DNA of 64,000 bases from Nitrospirota bacterium (GCA_009773185.1 WPIF01000008.1:1-64000); one strand, 5' to 3'. Numbered from the stretch's first letter, positions 8,354-16,777 are shown. Program-made: numbers and translations. The notes: generated by a model from the sequence alone, not told the origin.

Positions 8354-9001
8354 TTGAAAGAGAAAATAAAGAGACTTTTAACAGAGAAAAGATTTGATGA
8401 ACTAATAAGGCTTTCTTGCTCAGAAAGCAGGATCCTCAGCACCCTCATTTCTCTGACTTATGATAAAAAAAGCCTTATGTCATGGCGGGCTATAGAGGCT
8501 GTTGGCCTGGCATCCAAAGAAATTGCAAGGACAAGGCCTGAACTTGTCAGGAATACTGTCGGACGTCTTTTATGGATGATAAGAGACGAGTCAGGCGGTA
8601 TTGGCTGGAGCTCTCCTGAAATGCTGGGCGAGATAGTAAGGAACAATACTGAACGGTTCTCAGATATTGCTCCGATAATAGTATCTTTTCTCGATGAAGA
8701 CATGCTGGCGGCCGGGGTGCTCAGGGCTATCGGAAGGATAGGGCAGGTCAACCCCGGGCTGGTTAAACATGCAATGCCGGCTATTCTCCCGTATCTTGAT
8801 AACCCCGAGCCTGTGCTTCGCGGACTTGCCGCATGGGCCATTGGCGAGATTGGCTCTACCGGAGCCATAAGAGAGCTTGAAAAACTTCAGAATGATATCA
8901 GCAGCATTACTATTTATGAAGAAGGGGAATTAAGGGAAAAGACAGTCGGAGAGCTTGCCCGAAGTTCCATAAAAAAACTCAACAGCATCGTCAGCAGGTA
9001 A
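8354..9001 (+). CDS. HEAT-repeat protein of the DVU0298 family
   Basis: A 215-residue soluble helical-repeat protein. HEAT-like units are visible, for example MLAAGVLRAIGRIGQVNPGL and PVLRGLAAWAIGEIGSTGAI. The family is common in sulfate reducers and relatives and has no proven biochemical role; a scaffold or PBS-lyase-type repeat function is only inferred. The start is a TTG at 8354 with a weak upstream AGGCAG. It lies 18 nt behind the octaheme cytochrome, so it may be cotranscribed and serve as an accessory of that locus. Confidence 0.75.
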   Translation: MKEKIKRLLTEKRFDELIRLSCSESRILSTLISLTYDKKSLMSWRAIEAVGLASKEIARTRPELVRNTVGRLLWMIRDESGGIGWSSPEMLGEIVRNNTERFSDIAPIIVSFLDEDMLAAGVLRAIGRIGQVNPGLVKHAMPAILPYLDNPEPVLRGLAAWAIGEIGSTGAIRELEKLQNDISSITIYEEGELREKTVGELARSSIKKLNSIVSR

Positions 9002-9050
9002 AAATCATTCCCCCTTTTTAAGCCGTGCTGAGCCAGTTGCTTTAATTGCA

Positions 9051-9064
9051 TATATTCGAATATA
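9051..9064. promoter_or_regulatory. Palindrome upstream of the small ORF promoter (candidate operator)
   Basis: TATATTCGAATATA is a perfect 14-bp palindrome that ends 9 bp before the -35 box at 9074. Its ATTCGAAT core is of the kind bound by winged-helix regulators. The ArsR-type regulator at 13648 is a possible binder, by proximity only. Confidence 0.4.
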
Positions 9065-9073
9065 AAAAATCAA

Positions 9074-9102
9074 TTGACTTATCTTGCAATTTGTGATAAT
9101 TT
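9074..9102 (+). promoter_or_regulatory. Promoter of the small ORF and sulfur-relay operon
   Basis: TTGACT at 9074-9079, a 17-bp spacer and TAATTT at 9097-9102. An alternative extended -10 (TGTGATAAT) sits at 9092-9100. Either choice puts the transcription start at or immediately before the ATG at 9108, so a leaderless message is predicted. Confidence 0.55.
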
Positions 9103-9107
9103 TTTAT

Positions 9108-9242
9108 ATGGGACGTGAAGGCAATTATAGAGATAGAGAAACAAGGCCTGTTGCTATTAGTTTGCTGCCGGGTATTTATTGTGGTACAAGAAGTAACAGA
9201 AGGCGTTTCACATATAAACGACTTAATAAGAGAGAGAGGTGA
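9108..9242 (+). CDS. Possible 44-residue Arg-rich small protein
   Basis: A small ORF (MGREGNYRDRE ... RLNKRER) starts exactly where the promoter at 9074-9102 predicts transcription to begin, and ends 5 nt before the ATG of the DsrE-like gene. It is very basic at both ends, has one Cys and resembles no family I know. The Shine-Dalgarno of the next gene lies within its last codons, so its translation could control the downstream gene as a leader peptide. It could also be untranslated leader. Evidence is positional only. Confidence 0.35.
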   Translation: MGREGNYRDRETRPVAISLLPGIYCGTRSNRRRFTYKRLNKRER

Positions 9243-9247
9243 TTAGA

Positions 9248-9727
9248 ATGGAAAAGAAGAAAAAGCGGATGGCGATTATTGCCTCAAAAGGAACCCTTGA
9301 CATGGCATATCCTCCGTTGATACTGGCCTCTACCGCTGCGGCCATGGACGCAGAGGTCGCGATATTTTTTACACTCTACGGGGTGGATATCGTCAACAAA
9401 AAGAAGAATCATTCCCTGAAAGTTGCGCCTATTGCCAATCCTGCCATGCCGTCACCGGTGCCGTTTCCAAATATACTGGGTGTTCTTCCTGGCATGACTT
9501 CTCTGGCTACGATGATGATGAACGGGATGGTAAAGAAGATTAACTGGCCTTCAATTCCTGAACTCCTCAATTTATGTACAGAGGCAGGTGTCAGGATGAT
9601 AGCCTGCACCCCGACACTCGAGATGACAGGCGTCAGTAAGGATGACCTTGTCGAGGGTGTAGAGGTGGCAGGGGCTGCAGAGTTTCTCGATTTTGCATTT
9701 GATGCAGACATATCGCTGTTTGTATAA
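9248..9727 (+). CDS. DsrE/DsrF-like (DsrE2-type) sulfur relay protein
   Basis: A DsrE-superfamily protein of about 159 residues, related to persulfide carriers. The Rossmann-like start (MAIIASKGTLDMAYPPLILA), the central Pro/Met-rich loop and the segment LCTEAGVRMIACTPTLEMTG are characteristic; the Cys in MIACTPT is the likely persulfide site. ATG 9248 is chosen over the GTG at 9239 because GAGAGGTG sits at normal distance from it; the GTG overlaps the small ORF stop (GTGA). tusA follows 14 nt later, and this DsrE2-TusA pairing is common in sulfur-metabolising prokaryotes. The actual donor and acceptor are not encoded here. Confidence 0.82.
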   Translation: MEKKKKRMAIIASKGTLDMAYPPLILASTAAAMDAEVAIFFTLYGVDIVNKKKNHSLKVAPIANPAMPSPVPFPNILGVLPGMTSLATMMMNGMVKKINWPSIPELLNLCTEAGVRMIACTPTLEMTGVSKDDLVEGVEVAGAAEFLDFAFDADISLFV

Positions 9728-9741
9728 GGGAGGTGTTTAAA

Positions 9742-9978
9742 ATGGCTGATATAAAACCTGATGCAGTACTTGACTGCAAGGGAATGAATTGCCCGTTACC
9801 GATTCTCAAAACTAAGAAGGCGATACAGGGGCTAACAACAGGACAGGTTCTTCTCCTTGAGGTGACCGATGCAGGTTCAAAATCAGATATCCCTGCGCTC
9901 TTAAGAAGGACCGGGGATGAGCTTGTCGAAATGAAAGAGTCTAACGGTGTTTTTAGCTTTACCATAAAGAAAGGATAA
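9742..9978 (+). CDS. tusA: TusA-family sulfurtransferase
   Basis: Small (78 residues) cytoplasmic sulfur carrier. The CPxP motif is seen in DCKGMNCPLPILKTKKAI, whose Cys accepts persulfide. The rest fits the two-layer TusA/SirA fold (LLLEVTDAGSKSDIP ... FSFTIKKG). The start at ATG 9742 is preceded by GGGAGGTG. The partner is the DsrE-like protein immediately upstream. With no tRNA thiolation genes nearby, a role in dissimilatory sulfur trafficking is as likely as in tRNA modification. Confidence 0.9.
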   Translation: MADIKPDAVLDCKGMNCPLPILKTKKAIQGLTTGQVLLLEVTDAGSKSDIPALLRRTGDELVEMKESNGVFSFTIKKG

Positions 9979-9998
9979 CAAAAAGAGGAGGGAGTAAA

Positions 9999-11339
9999 AT
10001 GAAGAAACTTTTCTTGTTCTTGTCTTTGACGGTGTTTTTGATTTTATGCGCGGGCAATATTGCGCATGCGACAAACGGCTACTTCTCACATGGTTATGGG
10101 CTTAAGGCAAAGGGAATGGCCGGCGCCACAACTGCAGTGCCTCAGGATTCAATGGTGGCTGCAAGCAACCCTGCAGGCATGGCATTTGTGGGAGACAGAT
10201 TTGATATCGGGCTGGACTGGTTCAGTCCAAAACGAGATGCGGAACGCACCGGCGCCGGAGCAGCATCAAACATAAACGGCTCGGCTGAGAGTGACAGCAA
10301 TAACTTTTTTATTCCGGAGTTTGGTTACAACAGGATGCTTAACCCTGATACATCCATCGGAATAACTGTATACGCTAATGGCGGCATGAATACAAATTAT
10401 CCGAACGGCCAGATTACTTCTGCTTCAGGAGTCGGCACCTGCAATAACTTCCTTACCATGGGCGGTCAAAACACGGCAACAAGCCATAACCTGTTATGCG
10501 GCACGAGCAGATTAGGTGTTGACCTTATGCAGCTTGTTATTGCCCCTACCGTGGCCTATAAGATCACTCCTAACCACTCATTCGGCATTTCCCCGTTAAT
10601 CGGCTATCAGCGGTTCAAGGCAGAAGGGCTTCAGGGATTTGCAGCATATTCTGAAGACCGCAATAATCTGACAAACAACGGCTATGATACTGCCAGCGGT
10701 ATGGGATTGCGCGTAGGCTGGATGGGCAAGATTACCGATATGGTAACATTGGGAGCTGCTTACTCTACAAAGATTTATATGACAAGATTCGAAAAATACA
10801 AAGGCTTGTTTTCCGAAGGCGGCGACTTTGATATGCCGGAAAATTACAATGCCGGTATCGCAGTCAGGCCTGTGAAGCCCCTTATAGTAGCGGTTGATTA
10901 CCAGCGCATTAACTATTCCGGCGTTCAGTCTGTTGGAAATTCGAGCAAAAACGGCGGCTCTACGATAGCAAATACTCTCGGCGGCGATAACGACCGCGGT
11001 TTCGGCTGGGAGAACATTGATGTCTGGAAACTCGGCCTGAGTTATCAGGTAACTGATATGTTGACTCTACGCGGAGGCTATAGCCACAGCGACAATCCTA
11101 TACAGTCGCAAGACGTAACATTCAACATTCTTGCCCCCGGTGTAATCAAGGATCACTATACAGCGGGTGTGAGCTTTAAGGTGAGCAAAAGCTCTGAACT
11201 TACGCTTTCGTATATGCATGCCAAGAATAACTCGGTAACAGGCAGCAGTTTATTCAATGACTTTGGCGTTGCTGCCGGCAATGAAAAAATCAAGATGCAC
11301 CAGAACTCTCTGGGCCTTGCCTTTGGTATGGCCTTTTAA
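9999..11339 (+). CDS. FadL/OmpP1/TodX-type outer membrane transporter
   Basis: A 446-residue beta-barrel for uptake of hydrophobic compounds. It has a signal peptide (MKKLFLFLSLTVFLILCAG, cleavage near AHA-TNG) followed by the family start GYFSHGYGLKAKGMAGATTA with SNPAGMAF, which forms the N-terminal hatch. The rest alternates amphipathic strands, with many Gly/Asn loops and a C-terminal aromatic (LAFGMAF) as the barrel-insertion signal. The Shine-Dalgarno GAGGAGGGAG precedes the ATG. It lies 20 nt behind tusA and ends at a strong terminator, so it closes the DsrE-TusA operon. The substrate is unknown; the co-location hints at hydrophobic or sulfur-containing compounds, but that is inference. 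Confidence 0.9.
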   Translation: MKKLFLFLSLTVFLILCAGNIAHATNGYFSHGYGLKAKGMAGATTAVPQDSMVAASNPAGMAFVGDRFDIGLDWFSPKRDAERTGAGAASNINGSAESDSNNFFIPEFGYNRMLNPDTSIGITVYANGGMNTNYPNGQITSASGVGTCNNFLTMGGQNTATSHNLLCGTSRLGVDLMQLVIAPTVAYKITPNHSFGISPLIGYQRFKAEGLQGFAAYSEDRNNLTNNGYDTASGMGLRVGWMGKITDMVTLGAAYSTKIYMTRFEKYKGLFSEGGDFDMPENYNAGIAVRPVKPLIVAVDYQRINYSGVQSVGNSSKNGGSTIANTLGGDNDRGFGWENIDVWKLGLSYQVTDMLTLRGGYSHSDNPIQSQDVTFNILAPGVIKDHYTAGVSFKVSKSSELTLSYMHAKNNSVTGSSLFNDFGVAAGNEKIKMHQNSLGLAFGMAF

Positions 11340-11386
11340 TAAACAGGCACCTTATGGCTGTAAGTTTGAACATGCTTTAACCTTCA

Positions 11387-11410
11387 ATGGGAGGGGTTCA
11401 CCCCTCCCAT
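11387..11410 (+). terminator. Hairpin terminator after the FadL-type gene
   Basis: A perfect 10-bp stem (ATGGGAGGGG / CCCCTCCCAT) with a TTCA loop, followed by the T-rich CTCTATCTT. The T-run is interrupted but the stem is very stable. It lies 47 nt after the stop codon and just before the pilT promoter. Confidence 0.8.
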
Positions 11411-11417
11411 CTCTATC

Positions 11418-11446
11418 TTGACAAGTGTTGCCTCTCAATGTATTCT
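11418..11446 (+). promoter_or_regulatory. Promoter of pilT
   Basis: TTGACA at 11418-11423, a 17-bp spacer and TATTCT at 11441-11446. It begins 7 nt after the terminator stem, leaving a 5' leader of about 50 nt before the ATG at 11503. Confidence 0.65.
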
Positions 11447-11502
11447 TAATAATCCTTACGGGAATTATACTAACTGCTTTATTTGTAGCACAGGGGGAAT
11501 AA

Positions 11503-12645
11503 ATGAAAGAGCACATGGACAATATTTTAAAACTAGCTTATAGCCGTAATGCCTCTGACATACATATTACTGCCGGCAAGCCTCCGATGATAAGGGAGAA
11601 GGGCGAAATGGTTGCGCTCGAGAATTACCCTGCTCTTACAGCTGAACATACCAAAAAGCTTATTTACAGCATAATAAGTGAAAACCAGCAAAAAGACTTT
11701 GAAAAAAAATTAGAGCTTGATTGCTCATATTACATTCGTGACCTGTGCCGTTTCAGGGTTAATGTAATGATGCAGAAAGAATGCACAGAAGCAGTGCTCC
11801 GTATTATTCCGTCAAAGATACCGCAGGCTAAAGATATCGGGCTTTCTGATGCAATACTTGGTTTCTCAAAATTACCGAGAGGACTTGTGCTTGTTACCGG
11901 GCCTACCGGCAGCGGTAAATCTACCACCCTGGCTGCATTAATAGAGGTTATAAATCAAACCCGTAAAGACCATATAATTACGGTTGAAGATCCTATAGAG
12001 TTTGTTTATGAGCCCAAGAGCTGTGTTATCAGGCAAAGAGAGGTCGGTAGTGATACGCTTACTTTTCTGAATGCCCTGAAGCATGTCCTGAGGCAGGACC
12101 CTGATATAATCCTGGTTGGCGAAATGCGCGACCTTGAAACTATTTCGCTTGCTATTACAGCGGCTGAGACAGGACATCTTGTTTTTGCAACCCTGCATAC
12201 ACAGGACGCGGCGCAGACAATTGACAGGGTTATTGACGTATTTCCTTCTCACCAGCAGCAACAGGTCAGGGTACAGCTTGCAAGTACTCTCGAGGGTGTT
12301 GTCAGCCAGCAATTATTGCCAAAGGCAGACGGCAAGGGAAGGGTGGCAGCACGGGAGGTCATGGTAGTAACACCTGCTATCTCAAACCTTATCAGGGAAG
12401 GCAAGACACACCAGATATACAGCGCTATAGATACAGGCGCGAAATTCGGCATGGTCAGTATGGACAGCACCCTGCTTGAGCTCGTGAAGCAGAGGTTAAT
12501 TACGGTAGAAGTTGCCCTGTCAAAGAGCTCAAATCCTGAATCCCTGCGCGGGAGAATCAATGCACTGGGAATGGTTGGAGCAGGCCCATCCGCGGGACCA
12601 AGGCCTGTGCCTCCGGGACCGGCCCAGATGGGCAGGAAGATATGA
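11503..12645 (+). CDS. pilT: Type IV pilus retraction ATPase PilT
   Basis: Hexameric secretion-type ATPase that depolymerises type IV pili for twitching and surface movement. Seen in order: the N-terminal PAS-like domain (ASDIHITAGKPPMIREKGEM), Walker A GPTGSGKSTTLAALIE, the Asp box (ITVEDPIEFVYE), Walker B DPDIILVGEMRDLETI, a His box (GHLVFATLHTQDAAQTIDR) and a C-terminal Gly/Pro-rich tail. PilT-type retraction ATPases carry the AIRNLIRE-type motif; here it reads AISNLIREGKTHQI. The 380-residue length is normal. The stop overlaps the next gene by 4 nt (ATGA). No other pil genes are present in the window. Confidence 0.93.
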   Translation: MKEHMDNILKLAYSRNASDIHITAGKPPMIREKGEMVALENYPALTAEHTKKLIYSIISENQQKDFEKKLELDCSYYIRDLCRFRVNVMMQKECTEAVLRIIPSKIPQAKDIGLSDAILGFSKLPRGLVLVTGPTGSGKSTTLAALIEVINQTRKDHIITVEDPIEFVYEPKSCVIRQREVGSDTLTFLNALKHVLRQDPDIILVGEMRDLETISLAITAAETGHLVFATLHTQDAAQTIDRVIDVFPSHQQQQVRVQLASTLEGVVSQQLLPKADGKGRVAAREVMVVTPAISNLIREGKTHQIYSAIDTGAKFGMVSMDSTLLELVKQRLITVEVALSKSSNPESLRGRINALGMVGAGPSAGPRPVPPGPAQMGRKI

Positions 12646-13598
12646 GCTTTGAAGAATTAAAAAATATATCCCTTTTTAAAAATATGTCGGATGATATTTT
12701 CCAGATAGTTGCGCCTTTGGTCGGTGAGGAAAATTTCAAGGCAGGACAGGTTATCTTTAAGGAAGGCTCTTCTGCAGACAGGTTGTTTATCATAAAAAAC
12801 GGTGAAGCGGAGATCCGGAAAGTAATAGCAAAAGAAGAGGGAAGATACAAATTGATAGCAGTTTTGGTTAAGGGGGGATTTTTTGGCGAGATGGCTATTT
12901 TTCTGGACCAGCCCCGCTCAGCAGAGGCTGTGGCCAAAACCGATGCAACTCTATTAACAATAAGCAAAAAAGACTTTTCTGATTTATTTAACAGCAGCCC
13001 TGCTGCTGCGTTTAAGATCATGGAGTTTTTTACTTCAGTTATTATGGACAGGCTCCGCAATACAACAAATGAGCTTGTGACTATTTATGAGACAGGCAGG
13101 CTCGTAAGCGCTGCGCGCAGCGTGTCAGAGCTTTCGGATATTGTTATGGAAAAAGCTTTTGGCGCCATAGAGCCTGAGGCAGGGCTTTTTATAATATGGA
13201 ACACGTTTAACAGGGAGTTTGAGGTCTACGGTCAAAAAGGCTTTGACCTCGGGATAGGGGCGGATTTGCCTGAAAGCGATCCTCTTGTTAAATGGCTTGT
13301 TGAGAACGGCGAACCATTCCTTTCATTTGATCTCAAGAATGACAACAGGATTTCAATATCCGAAGAAAGCATTTACAGCGGCTCTTCCATGCTGGCATCG
13401 CCGTTTTTTTCACATGACAGCCTGTCGGGATTCATAATTCTTTTAAACAGGACCAGGCAAAATGCTTTTTCCTATGAACATATGATACTTCTTTCTGCCA
13501 TAAGCGGCTATGTTTCAGTTGCCTTCGATAACCTGCAATACATGCAGGAGGCAATAGACCGTTCCAGGCTCAGCCGTGCTAAGGCAACGATACAATGA
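12642..13598 (+). CDS. Cyclic nucleotide-binding plus GAF domain protein
   Basis: A 318-residue signalling protein. Residues about 10-130 form a cNMP-binding (Crp-type) domain, with the phosphate-binding cassette seen in GGFFGEMAIFLDQPRSAEAV. Residues about 145-300 resemble a GAF domain (AARSVSELSDIVMEKAFGAI ... FIILLNRTRQNAFSYEHMIL). No DNA-binding HTH or catalytic output domain is visible, so it probably acts through protein-protein contact. Translation is coupled to pilT by an ATGA overlap, which suggests it tunes pilus retraction in response to a nucleotide second messenger. The functional link is inference; the domain call is solid. Confidence 0.82.
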   Translation: MSFEELKNISLFKNMSDDIFQIVAPLVGEENFKAGQVIFKEGSSADRLFIIKNGEAEIRKVIAKEEGRYKLIAVLVKGGFFGEMAIFLDQPRSAEAVAKTDATLLTISKKDFSDLFNSSPAAAFKIMEFFTSVIMDRLRNTTNELVTIYETGRLVSAARSVSELSDIVMEKAFGAIEPEAGLFIIWNTFNREFEVYGQKGFDLGIGADLPESDPLVKWLVENGEPFLSFDLKNDNRISISEESIYSGSSMLASPFFSHDSLSGFIILLNRTRQNAFSYEHMILLSAISGYVSVAFDNLQYMQEAIDRSRLSRAKATIQ

Positions 13599-13609
13599 CA
13601 TCATCAAGG

Positions 13610-13639
13610 TTGACCTTTTGTTCTGTTAAATAATAGAAT
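13610..13639 (+). promoter_or_regulatory. Promoter of the ArsR-family gene
   Basis: TTGACC at 13610-13615, an 18-bp spacer and TAGAAT at 13634-13639. The -10 box ends 8 nt before the ATG at 13648 and no Shine-Dalgarno is present, so the message is predicted to be leaderless or nearly so. Confidence 0.55.
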
Positions 13640-13647
13640 ATAAAACA

Positions 13648-13980
13648 ATGAAACAAGACAAGACATTATTTGAGCTGCAGTCTGAAGTTTGCAAGACCCT
13701 TGCGAGCCCCAAGAGGCTTGAGATTCTCAATGCGCTTAAAAACGGTGAAAAAACCGTTACCGAGCTTGTAAATATACTGGGCGCTCCCAAGGCAAATGTA
13801 TCACAGCACCTTGCTGTCATGAGGCATGCAGGGATACTGAAATCCAGAAGAGATGGGGTCAGTATATATTACAGCGTTGCAAATCCAAAAGTGATTAAGG
13901 CCTGTATTCTGATGCGGGAGGTTCTTACCGAACAGATGCAGGAGAAAAGCAGGCTTATCAAGATAGTAGCAAAGGGCTGA
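13648..13980 (+). CDS. ArsR/SmtB-family winged-helix regulator
   Basis: A 110-residue dimeric DNA-binding repressor. The HTH core TVTELVNILGAPKANVSQHL is followed by the wing region MRHAGILKSRRDGVSIYYSV. Two Cys, one in helix 1 (SEVCKTLASPKR) and one in the last helix (VIKACILMREVL), could form a metal site or a redox/persulfide-sensing pair. No canonical CxC metal motif is seen in the recognition helix. It is a single gene with its own promoter and faces away from both neighbours, so its target is not obvious. The sulfur-relay operon 4 kb upstream with its palindrome at 9051-9064 is one candidate. Confidence 0.9.
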   Translation: MKQDKTLFELQSEVCKTLASPKRLEILNALKNGEKTVTELVNILGAPKANVSQHLAVMRHAGILKSRRDGVSIYYSVANPKVIKACILMREVLTEQMQEKSRLIKIVAKG

Positions 13981-13995
13981 AAACCTGTTGTTAAA

Positions 13996-16698
13996 TCAGG
14001 ACGAAGTCTGTATGTACGGACAATAGGGTTTTTCATGGCAGTTTCTGCATGTCTGCTCGCTTAACGGAGATGCGGTAAAATTTCCATCTCTCATTTCTGA
14101 AAGTGTTGCATCAAGATATTTCATTCCTGCTGTTATGTAATCTTCTATGGTTTTGCCCTCACGCTTATCGTTTCTTCCCGGGATCCATGTTATCCTGATA
14201 TCTTTAAGTGAATATATGCCGACACGCTCCACTTTGAAACCAAGCGATTTCATCAGCGCTGCATAAAGGAACAGCTGAAGGCTTGCGCCTTTATTCAGGA
14301 CCTCGAGCCTGTTGAGCTGCGCCGAGCCTGTTTTATAATCAATGAGTTCAACTACGTCGTCTTTTTTGTCTACCCTGTCTATCTTGCCTTTGAGTTTTAT
14401 CCCTTTTATGATTTCTCCTTCAACAGACACCTCAGCCTCCATAAAAGAATATCCTTCATCTGTGAGTTTGCTTTCAATTTCATAGATATCGGGGAGGATG
14501 GAAAGGAAAGAATCCCTGATGAAATTTTTCCAATAATTTTCTATGGGCTGTTCATTAAGGATTTTTTTAAAGATAGTTTCAGCATGCAGCCTCATTTCAT
14601 CAAGGGTTGTAAACTGTTTCGACATTAACTTTTCCATGATTTCATGAATTATAGTGCCGAGGAGCATTGTCTCGACCTTGTATTTCTTTGTTTCCGGAGG
14701 TTCAAGTTTAAGGATTTTTTCTATAAAGAATTTTCTGGGGCATGTTCTGTAATAGTCAATGTTTGTGACGGGTATGTGCGAATTTATCCCGAAATATTTC
14801 CTGGCCAGATATGTTTTTATATTGTTGATCTCTTTTATGTACGATGACAGGAGGTTCTTTCCCTGCCTGAGCAGTTCCTCTTCCCTGCATAGTATCCCAG
14901 GAGTATGCTGGACAGTTTCAGCCTTCCATGGCAGAAAAGGCGACGCCAGAAATACTTTGTCTGCCTCCATTGCCGGATAGGAAAGGTGGAGATTTTTTGA
15001 GGAGTCTGTCATTCTCTGGAATATAAATTTTTGCAGGTAAAGGTATCTTTTCATGTTAACAAGGCCAATCTTTGTTCTTACGTTGTCCGGAAATATATGG
15101 TCTATCTCAGGCATTGATGGCAGGTCTCCATCCTTCAAACCGCCGATATACAGATATTCCGGCTCAGCGCCTCTCAATTCGAAAAACCCCGAAACCTGTA
15201 CTCCTGTGCCTTCTGTTTCAGTTTTTGCCGTGTTCTGGACATGTTTGAGGCTATCAATAAACTGGCGCAGTGCGGTATCCGAAGCAGTCAGTGCGAGATT
15301 ATCAATAAGAGACAATTCTTTCAGCATATCAGCAGCCTGCTCTTTGAGGCCTGTATCTTCATCGGAGAAATCGAGTTCTGCCAGTATCACAGCTAAACCT
15401 TCGCAGAATTGTTTGTATGTGCCTTTTTCTTTTATAGATGCAAGAGGGGTAAGTTTTTTGAATATCCACTTGATTTTTTGTTCTACCTCAGGCGGTAACC
15501 CTGTGAGAGTTTTAGTCAGATTGAGCCAGGAGTTTTTCCCTTTGATTATTCCTGAATTGAGAGAGATTTGAGGAATATATTCCCTGAATATCTCAGGCAT
15601 TTTTTTGAAATATGGAGATATGAGGAATTGCGAAAACAACAGCCTTGGATAATCGTCTACGATTGATTCAAGCATTGCTGTCAGGTCCAGGAAAGGTTTT
15701 GTTTTTCCAAGAGGCTTTGATAAAGAAAAAGTGCAGGGTATGCCGTACCTCCTGAATACCCTCTCGGTAATGTCTGAATATATGTGCAGTTTCGGGAACG
15801 TCAGGATGATGTTGTCTAAGGATCTGCATTTTCCTGATACGAACATATTTTTTATATGCCTTGCAATGCCCTCAACCTCCTCATCTATTCCCGGATACGA
15901 GATGTATGATGGGCTCGCTGGCCTTTTTTCTGAAGGTAATACAGCCGCTGTAATGTTAAAGTTGTTCTTTATAAAAATATCAAAACTATTTGTTATAGAA
16001 GAAAAATTTTCATCGTAAGGTATTGAAATAAGGGTTGTGTTTGAGTGCTCAATAAGCTTTTTCAGCATCAGCTCTTCTGCCGGCGTAATCTCATAGAAAC
16101 TATCGAGTATCAGTGTGTCAGGGTTGTAAAACCTTTCTATTAAATCAGGGCCTTCTCCAAGGACATCGTTTTCATCCAGGGTATTATGCCTGTTCATGAT
16201 TTCCTGATAACCACTGAATATTTCAAGGGCGTCCATGGCCCTTTTTGAACCCTCTTCAGGAACATTGAGGTCTTTAAAAATACCACTTAGCTCAACCCGT
16301 ACGGATTCAATATCTTTATGCGGGCGGTATTGCTTTATCTCGTCAATGAAATTACTGATAATGGATGAAAAACCAATGCCTTTGCCTGAGAGCCTTGAAA
16401 TAATGATAGGTATGAGCGATTCAGGCAAAAGGCTTTTATTCCCGTAAAGGTAATAAAGCTTTTTTGCGAACTGTTTTATTGTCGTCATCTCAGGCGGAAT
16501 ATAAGTGCTTTTAGCTAATCCGTGGAAGATGCGCCGGCTGTCTTTTATTTTTCCCGGGGTAGGGGCGAGATAGAGTATCCCGGAATAGTCCTTGCCATTT
16601 ATTTCAGAGATTGCTGTTTTTAACATGTTCCCGGTAAAGCCTCTATGGCTGAACGGGACATAGAAGACCCTGACCTGTCTTTGCTGATGAGTTGTCAT
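13996..16698 (-). CDS. AddB-like protein with PD-(D/E)XK nuclease and Fe-S cysteines
   Basis: Predicted second subunit of an AddAB-type helicase-nuclease for double-strand-break repair. The C-terminal quarter has the RecB-like nuclease: VTNIDYYRTCPRKFFIEKI, GTIIHEIMEKL, GKIDRVDKKDDVVELIDYKT. The end CRNCHEKPYCPY (C-x2-C-x5-C), together with the Cys in TCPRKFF, matches the four ligands of the AddB [4Fe-4S] staple. The N-terminal region looks like a degenerate helicase: no Walker A GxGKT is visible, only FSHRGFTGNM in its place, which points to a structural or Chi-scanning role as in RecC. 900 residues against about 1,160 in Bacillus AddB. The AddA-like partner lies at 1859-4723. Confidence 0.82.
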   Translation of the reverse strand: MTTHQQRQVRVFYVPFSHRGFTGNMLKTAISEINGKDYSGILYLAPTPGKIKDSRRIFHGLAKSTYIPPEMTTIKQFAKKLYYLYGNKSLLPESLIPIIISRLSGKGIGFSSIISNFIDEIKQYRPHKDIESVRVELSGIFKDLNVPEEGSKRAMDALEIFSGYQEIMNRHNTLDENDVLGEGPDLIERFYNPDTLILDSFYEITPAEELMLKKLIEHSNTTLISIPYDENFSSITNSFDIFIKNNFNITAAVLPSEKRPASPSYISYPGIDEEVEGIARHIKNMFVSGKCRSLDNIILTFPKLHIYSDITERVFRRYGIPCTFSLSKPLGKTKPFLDLTAMLESIVDDYPRLLFSQFLISPYFKKMPEIFREYIPQISLNSGIIKGKNSWLNLTKTLTGLPPEVEQKIKWIFKKLTPLASIKEKGTYKQFCEGLAVILAELDFSDEDTGLKEQAADMLKELSLIDNLALTASDTALRQFIDSLKHVQNTAKTETEGTGVQVSGFFELRGAEPEYLYIGGLKDGDLPSMPEIDHIFPDNVRTKIGLVNMKRYLYLQKFIFQRMTDSSKNLHLSYPAMEADKVFLASPFLPWKAETVQHTPGILCREEELLRQGKNLLSSYIKEINNIKTYLARKYFGINSHIPVTNIDYYRTCPRKFFIEKILKLEPPETKKYKVETMLLGTIIHEIMEKLMSKQFTTLDEMRLHAETIFKKILNEQPIENYWKNFIRDSFLSILPDIYEIESKLTDEGYSFMEAEVSVEGEIIKGIKLKGKIDRVDKKDDVVELIDYKTGSAQLNRLEVLNKGASLQLFLYAALMKSLGFKVERVGIYSLKDIRITWIPGRNDKREGKTIEDYITAGMKYLDATLSEMRDGNFTASPLSEQTCRNCHEKPYCPYIQTSS

Positions 16699-16737
16699 GG
16701 AATAGGATAACGGATTTCGGGGAAAGGATGCAAAAGA

Positions 16738-16777
16738 GAAAACCTTGTTGGGGATTTTTGGCCCCTAACAGGGTTTT
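16738..16777 (-). terminator. Terminator of the lemA-TPM operon
   Basis: On the minus strand AAAACCCTGTTAGGGG (16777-16762) pairs with the region 16753-16738 through G-U-tolerant pairing, loop rich in A, followed by TCTCTTTT. The stem starts inside the stop codon of the TPM gene. Confidence 0.65.
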
